From an uncultured Aquimarina sp. (GTDB lineage Bacteria > Bacteroidota > Bacteroidia > Flavobacteriales > Flavobacteriaceae), in assembly GCF_947495315.1 (NCBI RefSeq), contig NZ_CANLYD010000018.1, positions 62,001-126,000 on the forward strand: DNA of 64,000 nucleotides, read 5' to 3'. The position numbers were made by a program, and so were the translations under genes. Shown here piece after piece: positions 1-7,457 of the stretch (within the stretch, counting starts at the first letter, position 1; every line of letters starts with the position of its first letter). The notes under the pieces are model-generated. The model was not told the origin of the DNA. It was given only the letters and a program-made list of their open reading frames with translations, and did not search any database.

Positions 1-368
1 TTCAATTGTATAAAAGAATGTTATTAAACGTTATCGCCAGAAATCAAGATGACCATACCAAAAATATTTCATTCCTAATGGATAAACAAGGTGTCTGGAA
101 ACTAGCTCCGGCATATGATATTACGTATTCATATAACCCTACGGGGATATGGACTAGTCTGCATCAGATGTCTATAAACGGGAAAAGAGATGGTTTTAGG
201 TTAAGTGACTTACTTGAAGTAGGAGATAAAATAAGTTATAAAAATAGTAAGGCTGAAATACAGCAAATTTTAGAAGTAGTAAATAACTGGAATCATTATG
301 CTAATAAAGCGGGAATTCCTCCCGAACAGGCTGCTAAATTGCAAAAAGCATTTAGAACTGAGCTATAA
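1..368 (+). CDS. HipA-type serine/threonine kinase toxin, C-terminal part (cut by window edge)
   Basis: The reading frame is open from the first complete codon (base 3) and runs to TAA at 366-368, so the gene begins before the window; the TTG at base 6 is not a believable start. The visible 120 residues carry two hallmarks of the HipA C-terminal domain: an N-x-D-D-H-x-K-N catalytic/metal motif near residues 13-19, and the L-A-P-A-Y-D-I-T segment near residues 32-39. HipA proteins are kinases that phosphorylate an aminoacyl-tRNA synthetase or another target and are paired with a HipB DNA-binding antitoxin, normally encoded upstream, here out of view. The motif residues are intact, so the kinase is probably functional. 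Family call is firm; the partner is not visible. Confidence 0.85.
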   Translation, partial: QLYKRMLLNVIARNQDDHTKNISFLMDKQGVWKLAPAYDITYSYNPTGIWTSLHQMSINGKRDGFRLSDLLEVGDKISYKNSKAEIQQILEVVNNWNHYANKAGIPPEQAAKLQKAFRTEL

Positions 369-707
369 TACAAAGCATTATATAATTTTATTAAGTAATC
401 GGGTTTCGAGCGCCTCAATCCTCATTTGATATTCTTTTGAACCCTGAGGTTCTCGAAGGGTTAACTGCTATAATGATCAAGTGACACTAAGAATGTATAA
501 GTGCTTACTATGGAAAATGTGATATAACTCAAAAAGAAAAATGAAGTCACTTTATAATAATTAATGAGCATACGAGTACCGAGAAATTTGGTGAATTATT
601 TAGGGCAAATTACTCAAATTTGGTTACAATAAGTGGGGCAAAATGTTTTAATAAAGAAACTAAATTAAGTCTCATTGTACTCATACGCTCAAAAATATTA
701 TGAATGT
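369..707. other. Gene-free stretch with one short palindrome
   Basis: No believable reading frame is present on either strand. The only structure seen is an inverted repeat, AACCCT at 440-445 and AGGGTT at 457-462, enclosing the CTGAG...TCGAAG type sequence seen again in intergenic regions near 60.1, 60.4 and 61.9 kb. Confidence 0.5.
440..462. repeat. Short intergenic palindrome of the CCCTGAG...CGAAGGG type
   Basis: AACCCT (440-445) and AGGGTT (457-462) form a 6-bp perfect stem. The arms resemble the fragment at 60144-60163, where CCCTGAG and CGAAGGG bracket GCAAT. It looks like a degenerate member of a dispersed intergenic repeat family. It may help terminate the hipA transcript but lacks a T tract. 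Confidence 0.4.
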
Positions 708-959
708 CTAATTAAAATCTTCTCTTAAATAGTACATTAACTTAGCTTTATCAGTGAAACTTTTTATAGCAATGATTTCTCCATTTAATTTATTATATAT
801 TATTTCAGCAAAAAGAAAGTCTATATAAAAGACACTGTAGTAAAAATCACGGTTACCATCATTAATAGAAAAGAGGTGAATTCCCTTATTCCAGATATGA
901 TGATATTTTTCTGATAAGTCTTGCGAATTGAAACGTTTTTCAAGGGTAGTTTTTTGCAT
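708..959 (-). CDS. Small conserved Bacteroidota protein, function unknown
   Basis: An 83-residue frame starts at an ATG (complement 957-959). The order of features is a charged N-terminus, a W-N-K-G-I-H-L segment near residue 23, then an aromatic, beta-rich run (Y-S-V-F-Y-I-D-F-L-F-A-E-I-I-Y) followed by N-x-I-x-x-I and a C-terminal Y-Y-L. This pattern (G..L, Y..LY....F.VE..Y, I..I..F, YL) matches a common small flavobacterial protein that I know only as hypothetical. No signal peptide or membrane segment is convincing. A longer overlapping frame on the same strand (821-1081) is low-complexity and was discarded. Stand-alone gene; role unknown. Confidence 0.5.
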   Translation of the reverse strand: MQKTTLEKRFNSQDLSEKYHHIWNKGIHLFSINDGNRDFYYSVFYIDFLFAEIIYNKLNGEIIAIKSFTDKAKLMYYLREDFN

Positions 960-1153
960 AAGCAGGGTTTTAAAAATTTAAGGCAAGTACAATCTACGGA
1001 AAAACCGTAAGAAAACAAACATAAAAACTTAAAAAAACCAATAATTCCCCATTTGTTACTTGTAAATTTACTCAAAATCAATAAAAGTAGTTTTGATAAT
1101 TAATAGAGAGAATAGAATAATATCTTATTTTCGCAGCCGAAAAATATATAGTA

Positions 1154-1822
1154 TTGGCTACTGTTTCTCAGAATATCTTTCTTACTAAAAAAGAAAAACT
1201 ACGTTGTATTTCTTGTGGTAAAAAAATTCCATTAGGGAAATCTTTTGTTGCAGAAAGTGAAAATCATAAAGGCACTTGTTTTAGTTGTTCTCCCTTTGTG
1301 GGTTATGTGCTATTACCTCCTGGAAATGTAGCAATGACCAGAAGGTCTAAGAAATATTCTACGCTTTGTGGAGTTGTTCTAGCTTGGAATCAGCGTAGAA
1401 AACGATATGAACGAAGAGGACAGCTGGTAGAGGAGGTTGCCATAGAAAAAGCACGCATAGCTTGCGAGAAAGATCAAGCATCAAGAGATCTTAAAAATAA
1501 AAAAGCGTCAATTGTACGAGCGGAGAAGGATCGCGAATTTATATTTAATTTTGCATTAGCGATTAGGGCTCAATATCCTAATTGTCCTGAAAAAAGGGAA
1601 TTTGCGATTGCCACACATGCTTGTGAAAAATATAGCGGAAGAGTTGGAAGAACAGCGGATGCAAAAGATTTTGACCCCAAAATGATTGACCTGGCGGTAG
1701 AAGCACATATTCGACATGTGGAAACGAATTATGACGAACAATTTGGTAAAGGAAAACGTAAAAAAGAAATCAGATCTGAGATACGATCCGATATTGATAC
1801 TGTTTTGAAAAAATGGAAATAG
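1154..1822 (+). CDS. DUF2293 domain protein with N-terminal zinc ribbon
   Basis: The 222-residue product has two C-x2-C pairs (C18/C21 and C42/C45) that should form a zinc ribbon, a basic segment with R-R-K-R-Y-E-R-R-G near residues 83-92, a long charged helix, and a C-terminal DUF2293 region (about 140-222) ending in a helix rich in R/K/E. DUF2293 proteins are widespread but uncharacterised; the basic character suggests nucleic-acid binding (inference). The start is TTG at 1154: no in-frame ATG precedes the zinc ribbon, and the ribbon is part of the family pattern as I know it, so a downstream ATG would remove a conserved domain. It is followed 45 bases later by a small basic protein gene, probably in the same transcript. 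Confidence 0.7.
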   Translation: MATVSQNIFLTKKEKLRCISCGKKIPLGKSFVAESENHKGTCFSCSPFVGYVLLPPGNVAMTRRSKKYSTLCGVVLAWNQRRKRYERRGQLVEEVAIEKARIACEKDQASRDLKNKKASIVRAEKDREFIFNFALAIRAQYPNCPEKREFAIATHACEKYSGRVGRTADAKDFDPKMIDLAVEAHIRHVETNYDEQFGKGKRKKEIRSEIRSDIDTVLKKWK

Positions 1823-1867
1823 TAGGTTTAAGAAGGTTTTATTCTCTATTTTTAAGGATAAAACTAC

Positions 1868-2053
1868 ATGGTATCGAGTAAAATGGCTAAAAAAGGAAGA
1901 GAAAAAAATACTCAGAATAAGGCAAAGCATACGAAGCTTATGAATCGTAAAAAGAATAAACTCCGAAAAGAAAAAGAGCTTAGAGCAGAACGACTAAAAG
2001 CAATTGTACAAAAAGTTAATGAGTCTAAGCAAAATGCACCTGGGAATGAGTAA
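1868..2053 (+). CDS. Small highly basic protein
   Basis: A 61-residue protein in which about a third of the residues are Lys or Arg, with no hydrophobic core, so probably an extended helix that binds RNA or DNA (inference). An internal ATG (M6) would give a 56-residue version beginning M-A-K-K-G-R. Its last eight bases overlap the ATG of the next gene at 2046, which suggests translational coupling with the YchJ-like protein. I do not recognise a named family. Confidence 0.5.
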   Translation: MVSSKMAKKGREKNTQNKAKHTKLMNRKKNKLRKEKELRAERLKAIVQKVNESKQNAPGNE

Positions 2054-2432
2054 ATGCTATTGTGGAAGATCGCAAGCCTATGATACTTGTTGTGGTAGTA
2101 TCCATAAAGATATGGCACAGGCACTAATTGCAGAAGACTTAATGAGATCTCGTTATACTGCTTTTGTCCTGGCAAACAGTGATTATTTGATGAAAAGCCA
2201 TCATAGTTCGACACGCCCGTTAAAAGAAAAGAAATCTATTTTAAAGTGGGCAAAATCTGTAAAATGGATCAAATTAGAAGTTTTACATACTACTAAAGGA
2301 TTAGAATCGGATGAAGAAGGTACCGTGGAGTTCAAGGCTTTTTACTTTGAAAATGGCGCATTAGAAGTTATTCATGAAAATTCTGCATTCGTTAAAGAGA
2401 ATGGTCATTGGGTGTATCTTGGAGAAAACTAA
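2046..2432 (+). CDS. YchJ-like protein with SEC-C zinc-binding motif
   Basis: The 128-residue product starts M-S-K-C-Y-C-G with C4, C6, C15 and C16 forming the SEC-C type zinc site, followed by the A-x-x-L-M-R-S-R-Y-T-A-F-V motif and an NTF2-like fold with W at the end (about residues 30-128), the architecture of the YchJ family. The molecular role of YchJ is not established; SEC-C motifs bind zinc and in SecA contact SecB. The ATG at 2046 fits the family N-terminus best; an in-frame ATG at 2034 adds M-H-L-G. The start lies inside the end of the preceding small basic gene. A terminator-like hairpin follows at 2507-2535. Confidence 0.8.
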   Translation: MSKCYCGRSQAYDTCCGSIHKDMAQALIAEDLMRSRYTAFVLANSDYLMKSHHSSTRPLKEKKSILKWAKSVKWIKLEVLHTTKGLESDEEGTVEFKAFYFENGALEVIHENSAFVKENGHWVYLGEN

Positions 2433-2506
2433 TACGCTCTAAAGTCAACACTTCTAAATACTTTATATAGAAATCACACCTATTCATTTTAAGTTTCTAA
2501 ACGTAG

Positions 2507-2540
2507 AAACCCTACGCTAGAATCTCGCAGGGTTTGTTTG
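2507..2540 (+). terminator. Probable intrinsic terminator after the YchJ-like gene
   Basis: AAACCCTACG (2507-2516) pairs with CGCAGGGTTT (2526-2535) with one mismatch and a nine-base loop, followed by the T-rich GTTTGTG. The lipoprotein gene on the other strand ends at 2584, so the hairpin may serve both directions. Confidence 0.55.
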
Positions 2541-2583
2541 TGTATTGTATACGGTAGGTATAAAATAAAAGAAGGCTAAAGTG

Positions 2584-3147
2584 TTAATTTCCTAAAAATA
2601 CGGTATATACAACATTGTCTACGTTCCAACCTCTTTCATTAAAACATCTATTAGAAGCATCAGCATTTACAAAAGAAATTTTCTTTGGTCTGATTTGTCT
2701 CTGGATATCAGCAATGTGAGCTTCGAACTGAAATTGATATCTATCCATATTAATATCAGAGTCACCATCTATATAATAAGAATAGTTATAAGTAAATTGT
2801 TGAGCCTCTATCGGAAATATGATAATTCCTACAGGATAACTAATACATCCCGAAGCATTAATGTATTCTTCTATTTCCAAAGCAGCATCACTACCACAAC
2901 CAATATCACTATCTAATGTGCAACCTACTCTTTTCATGGAGGATGTTTCATCCTTTTGTTTTTGTTGTAATTCTTCTAACAATTGTAACGTTTCTTGTTC
3001 ATTAGAAACATCTTTAACGGTAACAAACTGCTGTACGTTAGAAGAAGATTTTTGAATCTCAGGTGTTTCGTTTTCTTCTTTTTGACAACTTGTAATGAAT
3101 ACAAAAGAACAAGCGATAAGACTAAATTTTAATGCGATTTTTTTCAT
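2584..3147 (-). CDS. Lipoprotein of unknown function
   Basis: A 187-residue protein from the ATG at complement 3145-3147; it begins M-K-K-I followed by a hydrophobic stretch and a lipobox I-T-S-C21, then the charged Q-K-E-E-N that usually sends Bacteroidota lipoproteins to the outer membrane or cell surface. Residues 70-187 include five cysteines (for example near the D-I-G-C-G and N-R-C-F segments) that could form disulfides, and aromatic-rich strands. An extension to 3204 has no ATG-like support and would spoil the signal peptide. I do not recognise the family. It is transcribed away from the RiPP locus, sharing the same upstream gap, but nothing links the two functionally. Confidence 0.65.
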   Translation of the reverse strand: MKKIALKFSLIACSFVFITSCQKEENETPEIQKSSSNVQQFVTVKDVSNEQETLQLLEELQQKQKDETSSMKRVGCTLDSDIGCGSDAALEIEEYINASGCISYPVGIIIFPIEAQQFTYNYSYYIDGDSDINMDRYQFQFEAHIADIQRQIRPKKISFVNADASNRCFNERGWNVDNVVYTVFLGN

Positions 3148-3576
3148 TTTTATGAACTTTTTGATTAAATAAAATTGGTTAGTGATGCTATCAAAATTAT
3201 TCAAAAATATGGGGATTTTTCAGCACGAAAGGATTGTTTACCTAAAGATAAAATCTAGAATAAAAAAGTAATTATAAATTAATCAAAATGTCTTGTTTTT
3301 GAGGTTGTTACTAGTTTTTTAACAATGCTAATATTATTGAAAAACATTGCTAAGTATATTGTTTACAGTGTTTTATTGATAGTTAAGATAGTGTGTTTTG
3401 TAAAGCTGTTGATAACCGTAGTTTTTCTCAATTTTTTAAATTTTAAATATAAAAAGGTAACAAATTAAGTATCTGTGTATATAAAGGTGTAGTATCAAAA
3501 AGCGCGCTTGATAAATACAACTTTTTTGAGGTCGCCGAAAATCATAAAGAGTAGGCAAAATCTAAACATACAAATA
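3148..3576. other. AT-rich divergent intergenic region
   Basis: This gap of about 430 bases separates the lipoprotein gene (minus strand) from the RiPP precursor gene (plus strand) and must hold both promoters. I see long T and A tracts but no TAnnTTTG element with a proper upstream TTG, and no clear inverted repeat. Confidence 0.4.
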
Positions 3577-3786
3577 ATGAAAAAGGTATTCTTATTACCC
3601 AGAGGCTTAGAAAAATTTTCAGCACAAGAGCTTAAAAATATGGAAGCTATTTTAGGAGGTGCAGTTCCTGTAGAAATATATTATCCAACTAGCGGTGGTA
3701 GAAGATGTGTAGATGGCCAGGTTTGGTCAGAAACATTACAGAAATGTGTTCCGATTGTTATCGGAGTTCCTATTGAACGGAGGTAG
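3577..3786 (+). CDS. Probable RiPP precursor peptide with double-glycine leader
   Basis: A 69-residue peptide beginning M-K-K-V-F. Residues 1-28 form an amphipathic leader ending E-L-K-N-M-E-A-I-L-G-G (G27-G28), a classical double-glycine cleavage site. The putative core, residues 29-69, holds two Tyr (Y35, Y36), one Trp (W50), two Cys (C44, C57) and a Gly-Gly-Arg-Arg stretch, ending in E-R-R. The ATG at 3577 is chosen over the TTG at 3508 because the latter adds a meaningless basic tail. The radical SAM gene lies 191 bases downstream, and hairpins between them may keep enzyme expression below that of the precursor. Gly-Gly leader plus adjacent maturase makes the call likely; the product is unknown. 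No exporter or C39 peptidase is nearby. Confidence 0.7.
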   Translation: MKKVFLLPRGLEKFSAQELKNMEAILGGAVPVEIYYPTSGGRRCVDGQVWSETLQKCVPIVIGVPIERR

Positions 3787-3852
3787 ACGATTTGGGAGAG
3801 GTTATTAAATTTTTTTAGATATATAACTATTTCCCAACCCGTATATAGAAAA

Positions 3853-3870
3853 GGATTGATGAATCAATCC
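3853..3870 (+). other. Perfect 8-bp hairpin between precursor and maturase genes
   Basis: GGATTGAT (3853-3860) is followed by two bases and then ATCAATCC (3863-3870), a perfect inverted repeat. There is no T tract, so it is more likely an RNA stabiliser or partial attenuator than a strong terminator. Confidence 0.45.
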
Positions 3871-3876
3871 ATAAAA

Positions 3877-3938
3877 TACTAGGCGAAGCCAGAGCAACTT
3901 ACTTGTACAACCATATTATCTCTGAACTTCGCTTAGTA
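3877..3938 (+). other. Long-loop inverted repeat upstream of the radical SAM gene
   Basis: TACTAGGCGAAG (3877-3888) pairs with CTTCGCTTAGTA (3927-3938) with a single G-T wobble, enclosing 38 bases. It lies 39 bases before the ATG of the maturase gene and could regulate its translation, or be a remnant of a dispersed palindromic repeat with GCGAAG / CTTCGC arms. Confidence 0.4.
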
Positions 3939-3977
3939 TGCTAAATAAACGACTTTAACTTCTAAAAATCACAATTC

Positions 3978-5201
3978 ATGCAATTCGATGCCTTAATACT
4001 CAAAGTTGCCAGTAGATGCAATCTTAATTGTTCTTATTGTTTTATGTATAATCTGGGAGATACTACCTATAAAGGACAACCTAAATTCATGTCATATGAT
4101 ATGATCGATTCGATTTTGGAAAAAACCAAAAAATACATTCTAAAATATAACAAAAAAGAGTTTTCATTTATCTTTCATGGAGGAGAACCTTTATTAATAG
4201 AAAAGGATTTTTATAGAACTTTTATTACCAAAGCGAATACTGTTAAAGAGGAGCTACAAGATGTCGTTTTTAAATACGATATTCAGACTAATGGGATTTT
4301 GATTGATGAAGATTGGTGCGCATTATTTAGAGAGTTGCAGATTTATCCAAGTACCAGCGTAGATGGTACCAAAAAAGCTCACGATATGTTCCGAGTAGAT
4401 CATAAAGGTAATGGAAGTTATGATAAAGTTTTTAATGCAGTAACATTACTTAAAAATCAAATAGGGTATGCCGACACGGTTTGTGTAATTAATATAGAAG
4501 AAGAACCGAAAGCTATTTATGAAAGTTTTAAAAAGATGCAGGTAAATTCTGTAAACTTTTTAATTCCTGATTTTACACATGATAATTTTCCGTTTGATAC
4601 GGAAAAAAGTGAAATGGCGGATTGGTTGATCGCATTATTTGATATTTGGATACAAGATCCGGATAGATATAAAATACCAATGTTTATGGGGTTAATGAAT
4701 AGGTTATTGGGTGTCACTGAGAATATTAATAATGAATCAGCAGTTTTAGTAATCGAAACTAATGGCGAAATTGAAGCAATCGATTCATTGAAAGCCTGTG
4801 GTCACGGATTTACTAAATCCGGAATGAATGTATTAAGTCATGATTTTTCTGATATTAGAAACTCACCATTAGGGAAACTATATTTCGAAGATAGTAGTAC
4901 GAAACTATGTGTTAAATGTTTAGAATGTCCTATTCGAGATGTTTGTCAAGGAGGAAGATTAGTACATCGGTTTAAAAAAGAAAATGGATTTAATAACCCA
5001 TCTGTGTATTGTAAAGATCTTATTAAATTCATTGCTCATATCCAGAATACCCTGATCGATCTTTTTCCAGAACTATATTCTAAAGAGCATATAGATAGTA
5101 TGAAAACCGATGAAATAATGAGATATGTTAATGATACACATAAAAAGAATCATATAAATATCAGTTATACTAATGAACTAGAGTTTTTCGGACAAAATTA
5201 A
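3978..5201 (+). CDS. Radical SAM/SPASM peptide maturase (cyclophane-forming FxsB/GrrM-like)
   Basis: A 407-residue enzyme. The radical SAM iron-sulfur site is C14-x3-C18-x2-C21 followed by F-M-Y-N, and the G-G-E motif is at 68-70. The C-terminal third (about 270-350) carries the SPASM-type cysteines: K-A-C-G, then L-C-V-K-C-L-E-C, D-V-C-Q-G-G, and the segment H-R-F-K-K-E-N-G-F-N-N-P-S-V-Y-C. That G-G...H-R...G-F-x-N-P-S-V-Y-C-x-D-L...I-x-H-I ending is the signature I associate with FxsB/GrrM-type maturases, which crosslink an aromatic ring to a nearby side chain to give three-residue cyclophanes. Its natural substrate should be the peptide encoded at 3577. The exact crosslink is inference. 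Confidence 0.8.
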   Translation: MQFDALILKVASRCNLNCSYCFMYNLGDTTYKGQPKFMSYDMIDSILEKTKKYILKYNKKEFSFIFHGGEPLLIEKDFYRTFITKANTVKEELQDVVFKYDIQTNGILIDEDWCALFRELQIYPSTSVDGTKKAHDMFRVDHKGNGSYDKVFNAVTLLKNQIGYADTVCVINIEEEPKAIYESFKKMQVNSVNFLIPDFTHDNFPFDTEKSEMADWLIALFDIWIQDPDRYKIPMFMGLMNRLLGVTENINNESAVLVIETNGEIEAIDSLKACGHGFTKSGMNVLSHDFSDIRNSPLGKLYFEDSSTKLCVKCLECPIRDVCQGGRLVHRFKKENGFNNPSVYCKDLIKFIAHIQNTLIDLFPELYSKEHIDSMKTDEIMRYVNDTHKKNHINISYTNELEFFGQN

Positions 5202-5348
5202 AGTAGTATTAGATATTAATGCTTTTGGAGGTTGTAATTTTTTAATTAATTCAAAATCAGCTTAAAATATATTTCCCAACAATAAACTGTTAAAAACTTG
5301 TTTTCTTTTTCTCCTAAAAAAACAAGTTCTTTGTTGCCGGAAAAAAAG

Positions 5349-5924
5349 ATGTCATTGGAAGAACAAGTTGTTACAATAAAGAAATTTACTAGAAATAATT
5401 TCTTTAAGAATACCTATTGTGTATTCAAAGGAGTGCGATTAAGAGAAATCTCCAGAAGAAAACCACATTATCGTAGTGAATCGGGTAGTACGTATTATTA
5501 TACAACAAACGGAGTATATCGATTATCCAATCATTGGGGAAGAGCTGCCAAATGTAATTGGAGACTGGTTTCAGAAATCCCTGTAGAGATTGATGATCTT
5601 CGTCTTGGTTATGCAGATTGGACAGATTTTAGAGAGAATTTAAGTGAAGACGTAGATGCGTATTATATCGCTGTAGATTTCGAAACGAAAGCCGTAAGTT
5701 ATAAACATAAAGATAACCCTGCCTACGACCACATAGCAATTATTAGACCTGTAGATGCTACTCGTAAACTGATTAAGCAAATTAAAAATCTTTTAGAAGA
5801 TCATAAATGGGCAAAATATTACGACTATGATGATTTAGACGAATTCAGAAAAGAAGTGATTCTGGAGCTAGTCAATACCAATAAATCATTGCAGGAGATA
5901 CGACAGGAATTGGCAGCTTATTAA
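5349..5924 (+). CDS. Conserved protein of unknown function next to the RiPP genes
   Basis: A 191-residue soluble protein (no signal peptide, no membrane segment). It is rich in aromatic residues in its first half (Y-Y-Y-T-T-N-G-V-Y-R-L-S-N-H-W-G followed by C-N-W-R-L, about residues 50-77) and acidic/helical in its second half, ending in a coiled helix L-x-E-I-R-Q-E-L. I do not recognise the family. The ATG at 5349 is preferred to the TTG at 5298, which adds a Ser/Lys-rich tail. It lies 147 bases after the radical SAM gene and is followed by a terminator, so it could be the last gene of the RiPP unit, for instance a leader-binding or immunity protein, but nothing in the sequence proves that. 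Confidence 0.6.
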   Translation: MSLEEQVVTIKKFTRNNFFKNTYCVFKGVRLREISRRKPHYRSESGSTYYYTTNGVYRLSNHWGRAAKCNWRLVSEIPVEIDDLRLGYADWTDFRENLSEDVDAYYIAVDFETKAVSYKHKDNPAYDHIAIIRPVDATRKLIKQIKNLLEDHKWAKYYDYDDLDEFRKEVILELVNTNKSLQEIRQELAAY

Positions 5925-5946
5925 AACCTAGCTTTTTTTCAAAGCC

Positions 5947-5970
5947 GCAGAAAACTCTGCCGATTTTTTT
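5947..5970 (+). terminator. Intrinsic terminator after the unknown 191-residue protein
   Basis: GCAGA (5947-5951), loop AAAC, TCTGC (5956-5960), then CGA and a run of about eight T. Short stem but a strong T tract directly downstream of a stop codon at 5924. Confidence 0.55.
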
Positions 5971-6094
5971 TTCGGCTAAAATCTTAACCTCAAGATTCTA
6001 ATAATAACTCAAACAATTGTTCGTAAATATATACTCAAGGAGTAATCTCTTTATTATATAAAAACTCAGTATTTTCTTACAGAAACACTCAAAA

Positions 6095-6357
6095 CCCACT
6101 ACCATAAGTGGGAAGGGGGTACTTATATAAGTAGGTGCTTACAGTAATACCAACAGTTTGGGGTACTTATGGTAGTAGCTGTGTTACTATGAGAACATAG
6201 TTAGGGGTACTTCTAACAAAGGATTGGGGTATTCTAAACAGAAGTGTGACTAGGTGTAAAGAGAGGTGACACTTGTGTTTTACATAGGACCAACCTCTGT
6301 TTTAATATAAGTATGGGTAGTGCAGCGGTAGGAGCGGGGTACTTCATAAGTACCCTC
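6095..6357. repeat. Non-coding array of GGGGTACTT motifs with 22-bp periodicity
   Basis: GGGGTACTT occurs at 6116, 6160, 6204 and 6336 and as GGGGTATT at 6226. Start-to-start distances are 44, 44, 22 and 110 bases, all multiples of 22. The 22-base units beginning at 6116 and 6160 match at 18 of 22 positions. The last copy forms a perfect hairpin (GGGTACTT 6337-6344, AAGTACCC 6348-6355), and a second hairpin precedes the array (CCCACT 6095-6100, AGTGGG 6107-6112). No reading frame crosses the region. It lies between converging genes. It could be a decayed minisatellite, an array of protein sites two helical turns apart, or a structured RNA. Confidence 0.6.
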
Positions 6358-6423
6358 TGTAAGCTATTTAATCGGATTTATAAATTTAATTTTTGAAGTT
6401 TATGTAACCATTTATTAAAAATA

Positions 6424-7296
6424 TTATTCTGGCATCACTACATAACTATCATCATTCGGAACCTTAGGGAATTGTTTATTTTTCCATTGATTTTTTGCTT
6501 CTTCCAATTTTTCCTTACTGGATGATACAAAATTCCAGTAGATATGTCTTTCTTCAGGAAACGGTTGACCACCAAATAATAATAAATGTGTATTAGGTTC
6601 TAAAATGATAGAACAACTATCTTCTATTTTTGAAACTAACATATTTCCTTTAGTAATATTGGTTTCACAAGCGTGTATTTCTCCTTCCACAATACAAATA
6701 CCAATTTCTCCCTGTAGTTCGCCTTTGATCTGTAATTCATAACGTTCTTTGTTTTTTACTTCTACCATAAAAAGCTCTGAATGTACTGGTAATGGAGATT
6801 CTTTGCCATATCCTTTTCCTGCGATGAGTCTATACGCTGTAGTGCCGTCTGTCCAATACGGTAGATCGGTCTTGTCTAGATGGTGAAACTCTGGTGTGAT
6901 ATCTTCTAAATGTTTTGGTAGTGCTACCCAAATCTGATAACCGTGAGTTAAAAATTCAGAACCATCTCGCATATCCTTCGGAGTTCGTTCTGTATGTGTC
7001 ACTCCTTTGCCGGCAACCATCCAGTTTACAGAACCTGGAGAAATACGCTGATTGGTTCCGATACTATCCTGATGCATCATCTCTCCATCTAATAAATAAG
7101 TCAAAGTTGATAGACCGATATGAGGATGTTGATCCACATCCATATACTTTCCTTTTTTAATCATTGTGGGACCCATGTGATCTATGAAAATGAATGGTCC
7201 AACCATTCTTTTTTTTCTAAATGGAATGAGTCTTCCTACCAGAAAATCACCAATATCGCGACTACGTTCTTCAATTATTAATCCTTGGTTAGACAT
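6424..7296 (-). CDS. Pirin family protein
   Basis: A 290-residue bicupin. The N-terminal cupin has the pirin metal ligands at the expected spacing: H57 and H59 in D-Q-H-P-H-I-G-L, then H101 and E103 in G-V-T-H-T-E-R-T-P; the motif F-I-F-I-D-H-M-G-P lies at 35-43. The C-terminal cupin carries the P-E-E-R-H-I-Y-W-N-F-V-S-S-S motif. Pirins are iron proteins; bacterial members act as quercetin 2,3-dioxygenases or as regulators of central metabolism, and the physiological role here is unknown. The ATG at complement 7294-7296 gives the usual length; a GTG at 7335 only adds a basic tail. It stands alone, divergent from the antiporter gene. Confidence 0.9.
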   Translation of the reverse strand: MSNQGLIIEERSRDIGDFLVGRLIPFRKKRMVGPFIFIDHMGPTMIKKGKYMDVDQHPHIGLSTLTYLLDGEMMHQDSIGTNQRISPGSVNWMVAGKGVTHTERTPKDMRDGSEFLTHGYQIWVALPKHLEDITPEFHHLDKTDLPYWTDGTTAYRLIAGKGYGKESPLPVHSELFMVEVKNKERYELQIKGELQGEIGICIVEGEIHACETNITKGNMLVSKIEDSCSIILEPNTHLLLFGGQPFPEERHIYWNFVSSSKEKLEEAKNQWKNKQFPKVPNDDSYVVMPE

Positions 7297-7457
7297 TAAA
7301 ATAGTTTTTTTGCGTTTAGAATTTCTAAAGTACACTTTTTATGAAAAGTATTTCGTTAAATAAATATTAAGGATTGATAGTATCAAGATGAGAAGTTTCT
7401 ACTTTAAATTATTTTACTATCTTTTCCAAGCCAATCTTAAACAACCTAAACTGACCA

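Noticed and set aside
821..1081. 86-residue frame on the minus strand
   Set aside because: It overlaps the more plausible 708-959 gene and has a hydrophobic, low-complexity composition expected from AT-rich DNA.
1556..1930. 124-residue frame opposite the DUF2293 gene
   Set aside because: It is a Phe/Ser/Arg-rich shadow of a gene with clear domain motifs on the plus strand.
6095..6357. CRISPR array
   Set aside because: The repeated unit is only nine bases, copies are missing at several 22-bp steps, and there are no unique spacers of constant length or cas genes nearby.
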